Numbered from the stretch's first letter, positions 35,676-44,729 are shown. The stretch is 64,000 nt of DNA from Reyranella sp. (GCA_019750135.1 JAIEOV010000062.1:1-64000); one strand, 5' to 3'. Program-made: numbers and translations. Notes: a model not told the origin generated them from the sequence alone.

Positions 35676-37526
35676 CTACCGATACCCGGCCGCCTGCAGA
35701 TCGAACAGCTCGGAATAGAGACCGGGCTTGGATACCAGCTCTTCGTGCGTGCCGGCGGCCTCGAGCTTGCCGTCGGCCAGGACGAAGATGCGGTCGGCCA
35801 TCCGCACGCTGGAGAAGCGGTGCGAGATCAGGACGGCGGTCTTGCCGCGGCTCAGCTCCTTGAAGCGCTGGAAGACCTCGAACTCGGCGCGGGCATCGAG
35901 CGCCGCCGTCGGCTCGTCGAGGATTAGCACCTCGGCCTCACGCATGTAGGCCCGGGCGATGGCGATCTTCTGCCATTCGCCCCCCGACAGCTCGACGCCG
36001 TTCTTGAAGCGCTTGCCGATGCGCTGGTCGTAGCCGGCCGCCAACCCGGCGATGACCTCGTCGGCCTGGCTGGAGCGCGCCGCCCGCTCGATGCGTTCCT
36101 GGTCGTGCTGGGCGGCAACGCGGCCGACTGCGATGTTGTCGCGGGCGGTGAAGTTGTAGCGCACGAAATCCTGGAAGATGACGCCCATGCTGCCGCGCAG
36201 CTGCTCGAGGTCGTATTCGCGCAGGTCGTGGCCGTCGAGCAGAATGCGCCCTTCGTCCGGGTCGTAGAGCCGCGTCAGCAGCTTCACCAGCGTCGTCTTG
36301 CCGGCGCCGTTCTCGCCGACCAGGGCCACGACCTCGCCCGCCGCGAGAGTGAAGCCGAGATGGCGCACCGCCCAGCGCTCGGCACCGGGATAGATGAAGC
36401 CGACATCCTCGAAGACGAAGCCGTCGCGGATCGGCTTGGGGAACGGCCGGGCATTGGCCGGCGACAGGATTTCCGGCCGCATGTCGAAGAAGGAGAAGAG
36501 ATCGTTGAGGTAGAGCGCCTGCGCCGCCGTGGTCGAGAAGGTCGTCAGCAACTGCTCCAGCAGGCCGCGCAGCCGGGCGAAGGAGCCCGCGAGGAAGGTG
36601 AGATCGCCGATCGAGAAGACGCCGCCCAGGGTGCGCCAGACGATGTAGGCATAGGCGAGGTAGTAGCCGATCGTGCCGATGGCGGCGAACAGGCTGCCCC
36701 AGCCGGCGCGTTTCAATGCCAGCCGGCGATTGGCGGCGTAGAAGCTGTCGGCCAGCTGCCGGTAGTGGTCGATCAGCCAGCGGTTCAGGCCGAAAATCTT
36801 CACTTCCTTGGCGGTCTCCACGCTCGCCGCCGTCTGGCGCACGTAGTCGAGTTCGCGCCGCTCCGGCGTGCGGCCGAAGTCCAGGGAATAGGCCCGCGCA
36901 TTGAAATGCTGCTCGCCCAGGAACACCGGCAGCAGCGCCAGCAGCAGCAGGACGATCAACCACGGGGCGTAGACCAGCAAACCGGCGGCGAACGTCGCCA
37001 CCGTCACCAGGGCCTGCGCCTGGGCGAGCAGCTGCGCCATCAGGGTGAGCCGCCCGCTGGTCTGCCGCCTCGCCCGCTCGAGCTGGTCCTGGAATTCGGC
37101 GTCCTCGTAATCCTCGAGGTCGAGCGTTGCGGCATGCTCCATCAGGCTGACGCTCGAGCTGTTGGTCACTTGCTCGGACAGGAGGCCGTCGACCAGGGAG
37201 ACGATGCGGATCAGGACGTCCGACAGGACAGCGAGGGCGAACTCGGCGCCGAGCAGCGTCGCCAGCCAGTTCAAATGACCGCTCGCCAGCCAGCCGTCCA
37301 GCGTGGCCGGCCGCTCGGGCAGCTGCATCAGCAGCACGACATCGTCGATGATCAGCTTGCCGACATAGAGCGCGGCCACGGGTATCAGCGCGCGTACGAG
37401 CCGCAGCACTAGCGACGTGGCCATCAGGGCGGGATTGGCCCGCCAGACCATCGCAATGAAGGGTCTCAGCGTACGCAGGGCGCTGAAGCGGTCCTTCAGC
37501 GAGCCGACATTCGGCTGGAACGTCAT
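35676..37526 (-). CDS. ABC exporter, fused permease and ATPase
   Basis: This 616-residue half-transporter has an N-terminal type IV transmembrane domain (about 25-345, six helices) and a C-terminal nucleotide-binding domain (about 370-605). The ATPase shows Walker A GENGAGKTT, the Q-loop in GVIFQDFV, signature LSGGE, Walker B VLILDEPTAALD and the H-loop in VLISHRFSSV. It would work as a homodimer exporting lipid, peptide or drug-like substrates. The neighbours, a convergent dioxygenase and a downstream aldo/keto reductase, do not indicate the substrate. Confidence 0.93.
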   Translation of the reverse strand: MTFQPNVGSLKDRFSALRTLRPFIAMVWRANPALMATSLVLRLVRALIPVAALYVGKLIIDDVVLLMQLPERPATLDGWLASGHLNWLATLLGAEFALAVLSDVLIRIVSLVDGLLSEQVTNSSSVSLMEHAATLDLEDYEDAEFQDQLERARRQTSGRLTLMAQLLAQAQALVTVATFAAGLLVYAPWLIVLLLLALLPVFLGEQHFNARAYSLDFGRTPERRELDYVRQTAASVETAKEVKIFGLNRWLIDHYRQLADSFYAANRRLALKRAGWGSLFAAIGTIGYYLAYAYIVWRTLGGVFSIGDLTFLAGSFARLRGLLEQLLTTFSTTAAQALYLNDLFSFFDMRPEILSPANARPFPKPIRDGFVFEDVGFIYPGAERWAVRHLGFTLAAGEVVALVGENGAGKTTLVKLLTRLYDPDEGRILLDGHDLREYDLEQLRGSMGVIFQDFVRYNFTARDNIAVGRVAAQHDQERIERAARSSQADEVIAGLAAGYDQRIGKRFKNGVELSGGEWQKIAIARAYMREAEVLILDEPTAALDARAEFEVFQRFKELSRGKTAVLISHRFSSVRMADRIFVLADGKLEAAGTHEELVSKPGLYSELFDLQAAGYR

Positions 37527-37547
37527 CGTCTTCCTATGCGCACCTCT

Positions 37548-38567
37548 CTACTTCTTCAGCGACGGCATCTTCACCGCACTGTTGCGGCGGTCGACCATGG
37601 GCTCTTCGAACGCGCGCGGATAGCGATGCGGCTGGGCGGATACCTTGTCGAGTCCGGCCCTCGCCTCCTCTGACAGGCGCCAGCCGCCGGCGGCCAGCGT
37701 CTCGCCGAGCTGCTGCGCATTGCGCGCGCCGACGATGGCGCTGGTCATGAAGGGCTGGTCCATCACCCAGCGCAACGCGGTCTGGGCCGGCGAGCGGTTG
37801 ATGTCGCGCGCCGTGTCGAGCAGCGCTTGCAGGATCTCGGCGTGGTTGGGCGCGAAGAAGCGGCCCTGGAAGCCCCAGCCTTCGGCCGAGCGCGTGCCCT
37901 GGGCTTTTAGGTCGCCCGGCTTGTACTTGCCGGCGAGATAGCCCGAGGCGAGTGGCGACCAGGCGACGACGCCCAGCCCCTTGGCCTCGCAGGCCGGTAC
38001 GATCTCCTCGTCTATGTCGCGCACCACCAGGCTGTACTGCGGCTGGTAGGCCGAGAACCCCGTCCAGCCGCGCGTCTCGGCGAGCCACAGCGCCTCCATC
38101 AGCCGCCACGCCTCGTAGTTGGAGCACGCCGTGTAGAGGATCTTGCCCTGGCGCACGAGGTCGTCGAAGGCGCGCAGCATCTCTTCGAGTGGCGTCTGGA
38201 TGTCGACGTGATGGATGAAATAGATGTCGATGTAGTCGGTCTGCAGCCGCTTCAGGCTGGCCTCGACCGCCTGCATGATATGCAGCCGCGACATGCCCGA
38301 ATCGTTGGGCCGCCCACCCATGGGGTTGAACACCTTGGAGGCAACGACGGCGTCCGATCGCCGGCCCTTCAGCGCCTTGCCCAGCATCGATTCCGAGACG
38401 CCATTCACATAGGCATCGGCGGTGTCGAAGAAGTTCACGCCGGCATCGAAGGCGGCATGGACCATGCGCGCCGCCTCGGCCTCGTCGGCGCCGTTGCCGA
38501 AGGTCATGGTGCCGAGGCAGATCTCGGAAACTTTCAGGCCGCTGCGGCCGAGCCGGTTGTAGTGCAT
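37548..38567 (-). CDS. Aldo/keto reductase
   Basis: This 339-residue NADPH-dependent oxidoreductase belongs to the YajO/Tas-like aldo/keto reductases. The catalytic tetrad is visible: D48 and Y53 in FFDTADAY, K78 in VASKVF, and H119/H120 in IYFIHHVD. The nucleotide-binding C-terminal segment is AIVGARNAQQLGETLAAGGW. It is divergent from the lower-GC orphan gene at 38607 with only 39 bases between them. It lies on the same strand as the ABC exporter, 21 bases upstream. The substrate is unknown. Confidence 0.93.
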   Translation of the reverse strand: MHYNRLGRSGLKVSEICLGTMTFGNGADEAEAARMVHAAFDAGVNFFDTADAYVNGVSESMLGKALKGRRSDAVVASKVFNPMGGRPNDSGMSRLHIMQAVEASLKRLQTDYIDIYFIHHVDIQTPLEEMLRAFDDLVRQGKILYTACSNYEAWRLMEALWLAETRGWTGFSAYQPQYSLVVRDIDEEIVPACEAKGLGVVAWSPLASGYLAGKYKPGDLKAQGTRSAEGWGFQGRFFAPNHAEILQALLDTARDINRSPAQTALRWVMDQPFMTSAIVGARNAQQLGETLAAGGWRLSEEARAGLDKVSAQPHRYPRAFEEPMVDRRNSAVKMPSLKK

Positions 38568-38606
38568 TCAAACGCCCTCCAAGATGGCGCAAACAGAGTG
38601 ACGGTC

Positions 38607-39371
38607 ATGACAGCTCTTCGTCAGGCCTGGGCCGCGTTGCCAGCCAGACTGAAAATCCTGGAACCGGTGCAGTTCTCTCCCGACCAGTGGTCGGTCATGG
38701 AACGCCTGCATACGAAATTCAACGATCGCGAAGCGCATACCCGCTTGCCCCTGCCGATTGCCCGCTTTCGCGAGGCTGCAACGAACGAGATCCATGAGCA
38801 TGCCAAGCACTTCGACGACGTGAAAACGGTATATGTCAACGACAGCTGGCTTTCGGAGACATTTGCCAACGGTACCGCCGACACGATGGCGACCTATGTG
38901 CGCCTCTATAACGACGATGTCGATGAGATGATGAACGTGCTCGTCCCCGCGGCTCGCTACCGCAAAGGGCATTGCGCGTACGGCAAATTCACGGTTCCCC
39001 AACCCCACGGCCTACATACCGATCACAGTGCAGAAGATCCGGACGGCGAGGGCGAACCGATCTGCATCGCCAGGATCGAAACGCTGGGGACGCATTACGT
39101 CGCCGGCGACTACAAGGTGTACGGCCCCGAAACGCAGAGCATGTTCAAGGCCTTGCGATATTGGATTGCCGTTCCCGAGGGCGAGCCGGAAGACATTCTC
39201 GATGAACTGCTGCAACGCGAGACGCTCAAGACCATTCCGGTCAATCGCGTCATGCTGATGGTGGCGGGAAACGGTTCCGCGAACTCTCAGGTCACGCAGC
39301 ACATCGCCGCCAGGCCGCCCGACGGCGGCCTGCATTCGGCGTTTTTCCAGAGACAGTACAGGCTCTCATAG
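38607..39371 (+). CDS. Orphan protein of unknown function, possible Fe(II)/2-oxoglutarate oxygenase fold
   Basis: I do not recognise this 254-residue protein. Its GC content is visibly lower than that of its neighbours, suggesting transfer. A motif LHTDHS carries an HxD pair (H137, D139), and the C-terminal region TQHIAARPPDGGLHSAFFQ has two candidate distal histidines (H232, H243). That pattern resembles a double-stranded beta-helix oxygenase, but the usual 2-oxoglutarate Arg is not clear, so this is tentative. The ATG at 38607 is chosen because the open frame upstream is antisense to the aldo/keto reductase. The stop overlaps that of the convergent acyl-CoA dehydrogenase by six bases. Confidence 0.6.
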   Translation: MTALRQAWAALPARLKILEPVQFSPDQWSVMERLHTKFNDREAHTRLPLPIARFREAATNEIHEHAKHFDDVKTVYVNDSWLSETFANGTADTMATYVRLYNDDVDEMMNVLVPAARYRKGHCAYGKFTVPQPHGLHTDHSAEDPDGEGEPICIARIETLGTHYVAGDYKVYGPETQSMFKALRYWIAVPEGEPEDILDELLQRETLKTIPVNRVMLMVAGNGSANSQVTQHIAARPPDGGLHSAFFQRQYRLS

Positions 39372-40580
39372 CCCCAGCATCGCCTTGGCCAGAACGTTGC
39401 GCTGCACCTCGGACGAGCCGCCGTAGATCGTGGTCTTGCGGTTGTTGAAGTAGCGCGGCGCCACGTCGTCGACATACTCGCCGCCGACCGGAACGATGTT
39501 GCTGTCGTAGTTCCTGAGCTCGGTGAAGGGCACGCCGTACCAGCCGACCGCCTCGACCGCGAGCTCGGTGATCTTCTGGCCGACCTCGGTGCCGCGCATC
39601 TTGACGATCGAGGCCATGTTGCCGGGCGCGTCGCCGGTCTTGAGGCTGGAGTAGAACATCAACTCGTTCATCTCGATGGCGTCGATCTCCATCTCCAGCG
39701 CCGCCATCTTCTCGCGCCACTGCGGATCGAGCGACAGCGGCTCGCCCTCGTCCATCTGGCTCTTGGACAGCGTCTGCAGGTGGCGGAAGGCCTTGCGCAG
39801 CCGTGGCCCGTGCGCCTGCCCGCCGCGCTCGAACTCGAGCAGGTACTTGGCGTAGGTCCAGCCCTTGTTCTCCTCGCCCACCCGGTTCTCGACCGGCACC
39901 TTGACGTCGGTGAAGAACACCTGGTTGACCTCGTGGCGCATCGGCGTGCGCGTGCCGTCGACCAGATAGATCGGATCGATGCGGATGCCGGGCGACTTCA
40001 TGTCGATCAGCAGGAAGGAGATGCCCTCCTGGCGCTTGCCCTCGTTGGAGGTCCTGACCAGGCAGAAGATCCAGTCGGCGAAGTGGGCGTTGGTGGTCCA
40101 GATCTTCTGGCCGTTGACGATGTAATGGTCCCCCTGCCGCTCGGCCTTGGTGCGCAGGCTCGCGAGATCGGAGCCCGAGCCCGGCTCGGAATAGCCCTGG
40201 CACCACAACTCCTCGGCCGCGGCGATCTTGGGCAGGAAGCGCTTCTTCTGCGCCTCGCTGCCGTACTTCATCAGGACGGGCGCCACCATCTTGATGCTGA
40301 ACGAGGAGAGATAGGGCGAATCGGCGCGCGCCATCTCCATCTCGAAGATGAACTTCTGGGTCGAGCTCCAGCCCGGCCCGCCGTACTCCTTGGGCCAGTT
40401 GGGGCAGAGCCAGCCCTTGCCCGCGAGCTTCTTCTGCCACTGCAGCAGCCGCTCCTTGGAGACGTGGCTGGTGCGGCTGCGCCGGCTTTCCTCCGCGACC
40501 TCGGCCGGCATGTTGGCCGCGATCCAGTCGCGTACTTCCTTCTGGAAGGCGAGCTCGTCCTTGTTGAAGGCCAGATCCAT
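39366..40580 (-). CDS. Acyl-CoA dehydrogenase family protein (tandem copy B)
   Basis: This 404-residue protein resembles the PimC/FadE-type large acyl-CoA dehydrogenases. It has the N-terminal helical domain, the FAD domain with YSEPGSGSDLASLRTKA, and the C-terminal IYGGSSEVQRNVLAKAMLG. The glutamate of the usual YEG motif is replaced (YGG). The catalytic base is probably the Glu in LLEFERGG (about residue 250), as in isovaleryl-CoA dehydrogenase-type enzymes. It starts three bases after its close paralogue upstream and is probably co-transcribed with it. A heteromeric enzyme is possible. Confidence 0.9.
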   Translation of the reverse strand: MDLAFNKDELAFQKEVRDWIAANMPAEVAEESRRSRTSHVSKERLLQWQKKLAGKGWLCPNWPKEYGGPGWSSTQKFIFEMEMARADSPYLSSFSIKMVAPVLMKYGSEAQKKRFLPKIAAAEELWCQGYSEPGSGSDLASLRTKAERQGDHYIVNGQKIWTTNAHFADWIFCLVRTSNEGKRQEGISFLLIDMKSPGIRIDPIYLVDGTRTPMRHEVNQVFFTDVKVPVENRVGEENKGWTYAKYLLEFERGGQAHGPRLRKAFRHLQTLSKSQMDEGEPLSLDPQWREKMAALEMEIDAIEMNELMFYSSLKTGDAPGNMASIVKMRGTEVGQKITELAVEAVGWYGVPFTELRNYDSNIVPVGGEYVDDVAPRYFNNRKTTIYGGSSEVQRNVLAKAMLGL

Positions 40581-40583
40581 GGC

Positions 40584-41795
40584 TCAGAGCCCCAACATCA
40601 CTTTCGACATGATCCCGCGCTGCACTTCAGACGAGCCGCCGTAGATCGTCATCTTGCGGCCGTTGAAGTAGCGCGGCGCCAGCACGTCGACGCCCTCGGG
40701 CCCGATCGGCTCGACATTGGCGTTCCAGGCGCGCTGCCCGGGGAACGGCTGGGCGTAGTAGCCGGCGGCCTCGACCGCCGACTCCTGCACCTGCTGCATG
40801 ACCTCGGTGCCGCGCAGCTTGATCATCGAGGAGAGCGGTCCCGGGTTCTGGCCCGAGGCGAGCTTCGAATAGAACTCCTGCTCGAACATCTCCAGGGCCG
40901 AGATCTCGATGTCCATGCGCGCGAGCTTCTCGCGCCAGGAGACGTCGGCCATGATCGACTCCTCGCCGTCGGGCATCGCCTGCGACAGCCGCTTCAGCCG
41001 GTCGAAGGCCGAGCGCAGGCGCGGGCTGTAGGGATTGCCGCCGCGCTCGAACTCGAGCAGGTACTTGGCGTAGGTCCAACCCTTGTTCTCCTCGCCCACT
41101 CGGTTCTCGACCGGCACCTTGACGTCGGTGAAGAACACCGAGTTCACCTCCTGCGTGCCGGCGCGATTTCCGTCGGCGGTGATGATCGGCTCGACCGAGA
41201 TGCCGGGCGTCTTCATGTCGATCAGCAGGAAGGAGATGCCCTCCTGCGGCTTGCCCTCGCTCGACGTGCGCACCAGGCAGAAGATCCAGTCCGCGGTCTG
41301 CGCCAGGGTCGTCCAGGTCTTCTGGCCGTTGACGACATAGAAGTCGCCCTCCCTCACCGCCTTGGTGCGCAGGCTGGCGAGGTCGGAGCCCGAGCCGGGC
41401 TCCGAATAGCCCTGACACCAGATCAGGTCGGAGTTGAGCATCGGCGGCAGGTGCCGGGCCTTCTGCTCGGCCGAGCCGTATTTCATGATCACCGGCGCGC
41501 ACATCTTGGGGCCGAACGGCGAGGTGCCGGGTGCGCCGGCGCGCGCCATCTCCATCTCGAAGATGTACTTCTGCGTCGTCGTGAAGCCCGGGCCGCCGAA
41601 TTCCTTGGGCCAACCGGTGCACAGCCAGCCCTTCTTGGCCAGGCGCTTCTGCCAGTCGATCAGCCGCTCCTTGGGCATGTAGGCGTTCCGGCCGACCTTG
41701 ATCTCGCCCACGATCTCGGGCGTGAGGTTCTCCTTCAGCCAGTCGCGCACTTCCTGCTGGAAGGCCAATTCTTCCTTGCCGAACGTCAGGTCCAT
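40584..41795 (-). CDS. Acyl-CoA dehydrogenase family protein (tandem copy A)
   Basis: This 403-residue protein is clearly paralogous to the next gene and shares long identical stretches, such as YSEPGSGSDLASLRTKA and NRVGEENKGWTYAKYLLEFE. It also has YGGSSEVQRG in place of YEG, with the LLEFERGG glutamate as the likely base. Upstream lie a complex palindromic repeat and a GST gene on the same strand. Both copies appear intact, so they may act on different chain lengths or form a mixed tetramer. The acyl-CoA substrate is not evident from the neighbours. Confidence 0.9.
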   Translation of the reverse strand: MDLTFGKEELAFQQEVRDWLKENLTPEIVGEIKVGRNAYMPKERLIDWQKRLAKKGWLCTGWPKEFGGPGFTTTQKYIFEMEMARAGAPGTSPFGPKMCAPVIMKYGSAEQKARHLPPMLNSDLIWCQGYSEPGSGSDLASLRTKAVREGDFYVVNGQKTWTTLAQTADWIFCLVRTSSEGKPQEGISFLLIDMKTPGISVEPIITADGNRAGTQEVNSVFFTDVKVPVENRVGEENKGWTYAKYLLEFERGGNPYSPRLRSAFDRLKRLSQAMPDGEESIMADVSWREKLARMDIEISALEMFEQEFYSKLASGQNPGPLSSMIKLRGTEVMQQVQESAVEAAGYYAQPFPGQRAWNANVEPIGPEGVDVLAPRYFNGRKMTIYGGSSEVQRGIMSKVMLGL

Positions 41796-41856
41796 TGGGG
41801 GCTCCTTTTAGGGCGCGAAAGTACCGCGCCGGGCTTACGGGCGTAAAGCACGTGCT

Positions 41857-41990
41857 CTTCCTCCCCAGCGAAGCTGGGGAGGTGGTCCGTAGGGCCGGAG
41901 GGGTCATGAGCGACATCACTGCCGCTCATGACCCCTCCGCCCGCTTCGCGGGCCCCTCCCTGCGCTTGCGCGCAGGGAGGAACGACTTAG
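41857..41990. repeat. Multi-hairpin intergenic repeat
   Basis: Four stems lie in a row: CCTCCCCAGC-gaa-GCTGGGGAGG (near 41860-41882), a perfect 16-base pair GGAGGGGTCATGAGCG (41897-41912) with its complement (41923-41938), GCCCGC-ttc-GCGGGC (41939-41953), and CCTCCCTGCGC (41955-41965) with GCGCAGGGAGG (41970-41980). It occupies most of the GST to acyl-CoA dehydrogenase gap and differs from the other repeat families here. Confidence 0.85.
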
Positions 41991-41996
41991 CGTGAG

Positions 41997-42677
41997 CTAT
42001 GCGACCTTCAGGTGCGGGAACATGGAGAGGCGTGCGGTCTCGTCCATGTCGGTCTTGAAGCTATGCTTCTCCTTCAGTGCCAGCGCCCGCACCGCCGCGG
42101 GTCGCGCGCTGATTTCGGCGAGATGGCGCTGCAGGTTGGAGAGCTTCGCTGCGGCCTCCGGGCCGATCACATTGGCGATCAGGCGCGACCATCCCCACAC
42201 GGCCATGTCGACGATGGTGTAGGCGTCGCCGCACATGTAGCGGTGCTTGGCGAGCCGGTCGTCGAGGATCTTCCAGTGGCGCTCGGCCTCGAACGTGTAC
42301 CGCGTCACGGCGTAGTCGTTCGGCTTGGGCGCATAGGTGCGGAAATGCACCGCCTGCCCGGAATAGGGTCCGATGCCCGAGGCCACGAACATCAGCCATG
42401 ACAGCATCTCGCCGCGCGCCTTGAGGGACGTGCCAGGCAGGAATTGGCCTGTCTTCTCGGCGAGATAGAGCAGGATGGCGTTGCTGTCGAAGACGGTGAC
42501 GCCGTCGTCGACGATGACCGGCACCTTGGCGTTGGGATTGACCGCCAGGAACTCAGCCGTGTGCTGCTCGCCCTTGCGGGTGTCGACCGGGACGGTCTCG
42601 TACTTCAGGCCCATCTCTTCGAGACACAGCGCGACCTTGGTCGGGTTGGGCGCGAGATTGAAATAGAACTTGATCAT
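41997..42677 (-). CDS. Glutathione S-transferase family protein
   Basis: This 226-residue protein has the thioredoxin-like N-terminal domain (MIKFYFNLAPNPTKVALCLEEMGL, the cis-proline NPNAKVPVI and the glutathione-binding VFDSNAILLYLAEKTG) and an all-helical C-terminal domain (about 90-215). It resembles the Ure2p/YfcG-like (nu) class, which often has disulfide-reductase or peroxidase activity. The N-terminal catalytic residue may be Asn11 or Thr13. It lies upstream of the tandem acyl-CoA dehydrogenases and downstream of two Bug receptor genes on the same strand, with no specific functional link visible. Confidence 0.9.
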   Translation of the reverse strand: MIKFYFNLAPNPTKVALCLEEMGLKYETVPVDTRKGEQHTAEFLAVNPNAKVPVIVDDGVTVFDSNAILLYLAEKTGQFLPGTSLKARGEMLSWLMFVASGIGPYSGQAVHFRTYAPKPNDYAVTRYTFEAERHWKILDDRLAKHRYMCGDAYTIVDMAVWGWSRLIANVIGPEAAAKLSNLQRHLAEISARPAAVRALALKEKHSFKTDMDETARLSMFPHLKVA

Positions 42678-42709
42678 GGGCTGCTCTCCTCGTTGTGCTC
42701 GCGGGCTTC

Positions 42710-43687
42710 CTACTCCGGCTTAGCCCCCGACTGCTTGATGATGGGATCCCAGAAGGCCATCTGGTCGTCATAGAACTGCTTGGCCGAGGCCGGCGTCGAA
42801 TCCTGGATGAGCTCGATGGCGCGGTCGTCGGCCCATTTCTTCACCTCGGGCTCCTTCAGCACCTTGTTGAAGGCGGCGTTGAGCTTGTCGACGATCGGGC
42901 GCGGCGTGCCCTTGGGGGCATAGGCGGCGTACCACGTGTTGATCGAGAACGGGAAGCCCAGCGCCTCCTGCACGGTCGGCACGTCGGGCAGCTGCGGCAG
43001 GCGCTTGTCCGCGGCGACCGCCAGCACGCGCACCTTGCCGCCCTCGATGAAGCCCTTGCTGGTGCCGAGCGTGTCCATCTGGAACGCATGCCGGCCGGCG
43101 ATCAGGTCGACCATGCCGGGCGCCGAGCCGCGATAGGGCACATGCAGGGCCTCGCCCCCGACCTTCTCGACGAACAGGTAGCCGGCGAGATGAATCATGC
43201 CGCCGTTGCCGGACGACGGATAGGAATACTTGCCCTTCTTCTTCTTCAACATGTCGGCGAGCTCGGCAATCGACTTGGCGCCGTCCATCGGCACCACCAC
43301 GATCAGCGGAACGCTCGCGACGTAGGCGATGCCCTCGAAGCCGTTCACCGCATCGTAGCCGACCTGCTTGCCGTAAAGCGCCGGCGCCATGGCCATGGTC
43401 GAGGCGCTGAACAGGATCGTGTAGCCGTCTGGCTTGGCGTCGGCGACCATGGCCGTGCCGATGTTGCCGGTAGCGCCGGGCTTGTTCTCGACCACGATCT
43501 GCTGGCCCAGGATCTCGGCCAGTCGCGGCGCCATCATGCGGCCGACGATATCGGTCGGCCCGCCGGGCGCAAACGCAATGACCATGCGGATCGGCTTGTC
43601 GGGATAGTTGGCCTGGGCAAAGCCCGCGGCCGGAAGCGCCACCGTTGCCGCGAGGCCGGCGAGCGCGCTGCGTCGCTTCAGAATCAT
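42710..43687 (-). CDS. Bug-family periplasmic substrate-binding protein
   Basis: This 325-residue tripartite tricarboxylate-type receptor starts with a signal peptide (KRRSALAGLAATVALPAAGFAQA) with Tat-like KRR. Family motifs include YPDKPIRMVIAFAPGGPTDIVGRMMA, VVENKPGATGNIGT and YSYPSSGNGGMIHLAGYLF. Bug proteins bind carboxylates or other small organic acids. No TctA/TctB membrane genes lie nearby. It is ten bases downstream of a second Bug gene and appears to be a tandem duplicate of it. Confidence 0.92.
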   Translation of the reverse strand: MILKRRSALAGLAATVALPAAGFAQANYPDKPIRMVIAFAPGGPTDIVGRMMAPRLAEILGQQIVVENKPGATGNIGTAMVADAKPDGYTILFSASTMAMAPALYGKQVGYDAVNGFEGIAYVASVPLIVVVPMDGAKSIAELADMLKKKKGKYSYPSSGNGGMIHLAGYLFVEKVGGEALHVPYRGSAPGMVDLIAGRHAFQMDTLGTSKGFIEGGKVRVLAVAADKRLPQLPDVPTVQEALGFPFSINTWYAAYAPKGTPRPIVDKLNAAFNKVLKEPEVKKWADDRAIELIQDSTPASAKQFYDDQMAFWDPIIKQSGAKPE

Positions 43688-43696
43688 CGTTCCTCC

Positions 43697-44665
43697 CTAC
43701 TCCACCTTGGCGCCCGACGCCTTGGCGATCGGCGCCCAGTAAGCCATCTGCTCTTCATAGAATTTCTGCGCCGAAGCCGGCGTCGATTGCACCATCTCCA
43801 TGCCGAGCGCGTTGGCCTTCTCGACGATCGCCGGCGACTTGATGGCCTGGTTGATCGCGCCGTTCAGCTTGTCGACGATCGGCTGCGGCGTGCCGGCCGG
43901 GGCGAAGATCAGGTACCAGGTGACGACCTTCAGCGAGAAGCCGGTGATCTCCTTGACCGTCGGCACGTCGGGCAGCGCCGACATGCGCTGGTCGTCGCAG
44001 ACCGCCAGGATGCGCAGCCGGCCGCCGTCGATGAAGCCCTTGCTGCTGCCCAGCGTGTCGATCTGGAAGGCGTGGCGTCCGGCCAAGGTGTCCTGCATGG
44101 CCGGCGCCGAACCGCGATAGGGCACATGCAGCGTCTCGGCGCCGATGCGCTGGGAGAACAGCAGGCTGCCCATGTGGATCAGGCTGCCGTTGCCCGGCGT
44201 GCCGTACGACTTGCCGGGTTCCTTCTTGAGGAGGGCAATCAGCTCCTGCAGGGTCTTCGGCCCGTCGGCCGGCACCACGATGACCATCGGGATGGTCGTG
44301 AAATGGGCGACGGCCGTGAAGCTCCTCAGCGGATCGTAGGGCAGCTTGTCGTAGATCGCCGGAACGATGCTCATGATCGAGGTGCCGACCAGCAGCGTGT
44401 AGCCGTCGGGCTTGGCCTCGGCCACGATCTGCGAGCCGATGTTGCCCGCGGCACCCGACTTGTTCTCGACCAAGGCCTGCTGGCCCAGGATGTCGCCGAG
44501 ACCCTGCGCCAGCATGCGCGCCGACAGGTCGGCCGGCCCGCCCGGCGGGAAGCCGCCGACGAAGCGGATGGCGCGATCGGGATAGCCCGTCTGGCCGCGC
44601 GCAGCGGGCGACGCGGCGAGGGCCGCCGTCGCCGCCAAAATCCCGCGGCGCCCTAGGGTCTTCAT
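43697..44665 (-). CDS. Bug-family periplasmic substrate-binding protein
   Basis: This 322-residue receptor has a Tat-like signal (KTLGRRGILAATAALAASPAARGQ), YPDRAIRFVGGFPPGGPADLSARMLA, VENKSGAAGNIGSQIV and the SYGTPGNGSLIHMGSLLF segment. It is very similar in layout to the downstream Bug gene; ligand-contacting stretches differ. It diverges from an HpcH-type aldolase over 64 bases, which raises the possibility that the ligand is a hydroxy-keto acid metabolised by that aldolase. No transporter membrane subunits are adjacent. Confidence 0.92.
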   Translation of the reverse strand: MKTLGRRGILAATAALAASPAARGQTGYPDRAIRFVGGFPPGGPADLSARMLAQGLGDILGQQALVENKSGAAGNIGSQIVAEAKPDGYTLLVGTSIMSIVPAIYDKLPYDPLRSFTAVAHFTTIPMVIVVPADGPKTLQELIALLKKEPGKSYGTPGNGSLIHMGSLLFSQRIGAETLHVPYRGSAPAMQDTLAGRHAFQIDTLGSSKGFIDGGRLRILAVCDDQRMSALPDVPTVKEITGFSLKVVTWYLIFAPAGTPQPIVDKLNGAINQAIKSPAIVEKANALGMEMVQSTPASAQKFYEEQMAYWAPIAKASGAKVE

Positions 44666-44729
44666 CGTTTCCTCCCTTTTGCCGGGACTCTAGGGCTATG
44701 CTCGCCCCAAGAAAACGGAGGAAACCCAA

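Noticed and set aside
44667..44725. Inverted repeat GTTTCCTCC / GGAGGAAAC between a Bug gene and the aldolase gene
   Set aside because: The arms are simply the two ribosome-binding sites of the divergent genes, so the symmetry needs no regulatory explanation.
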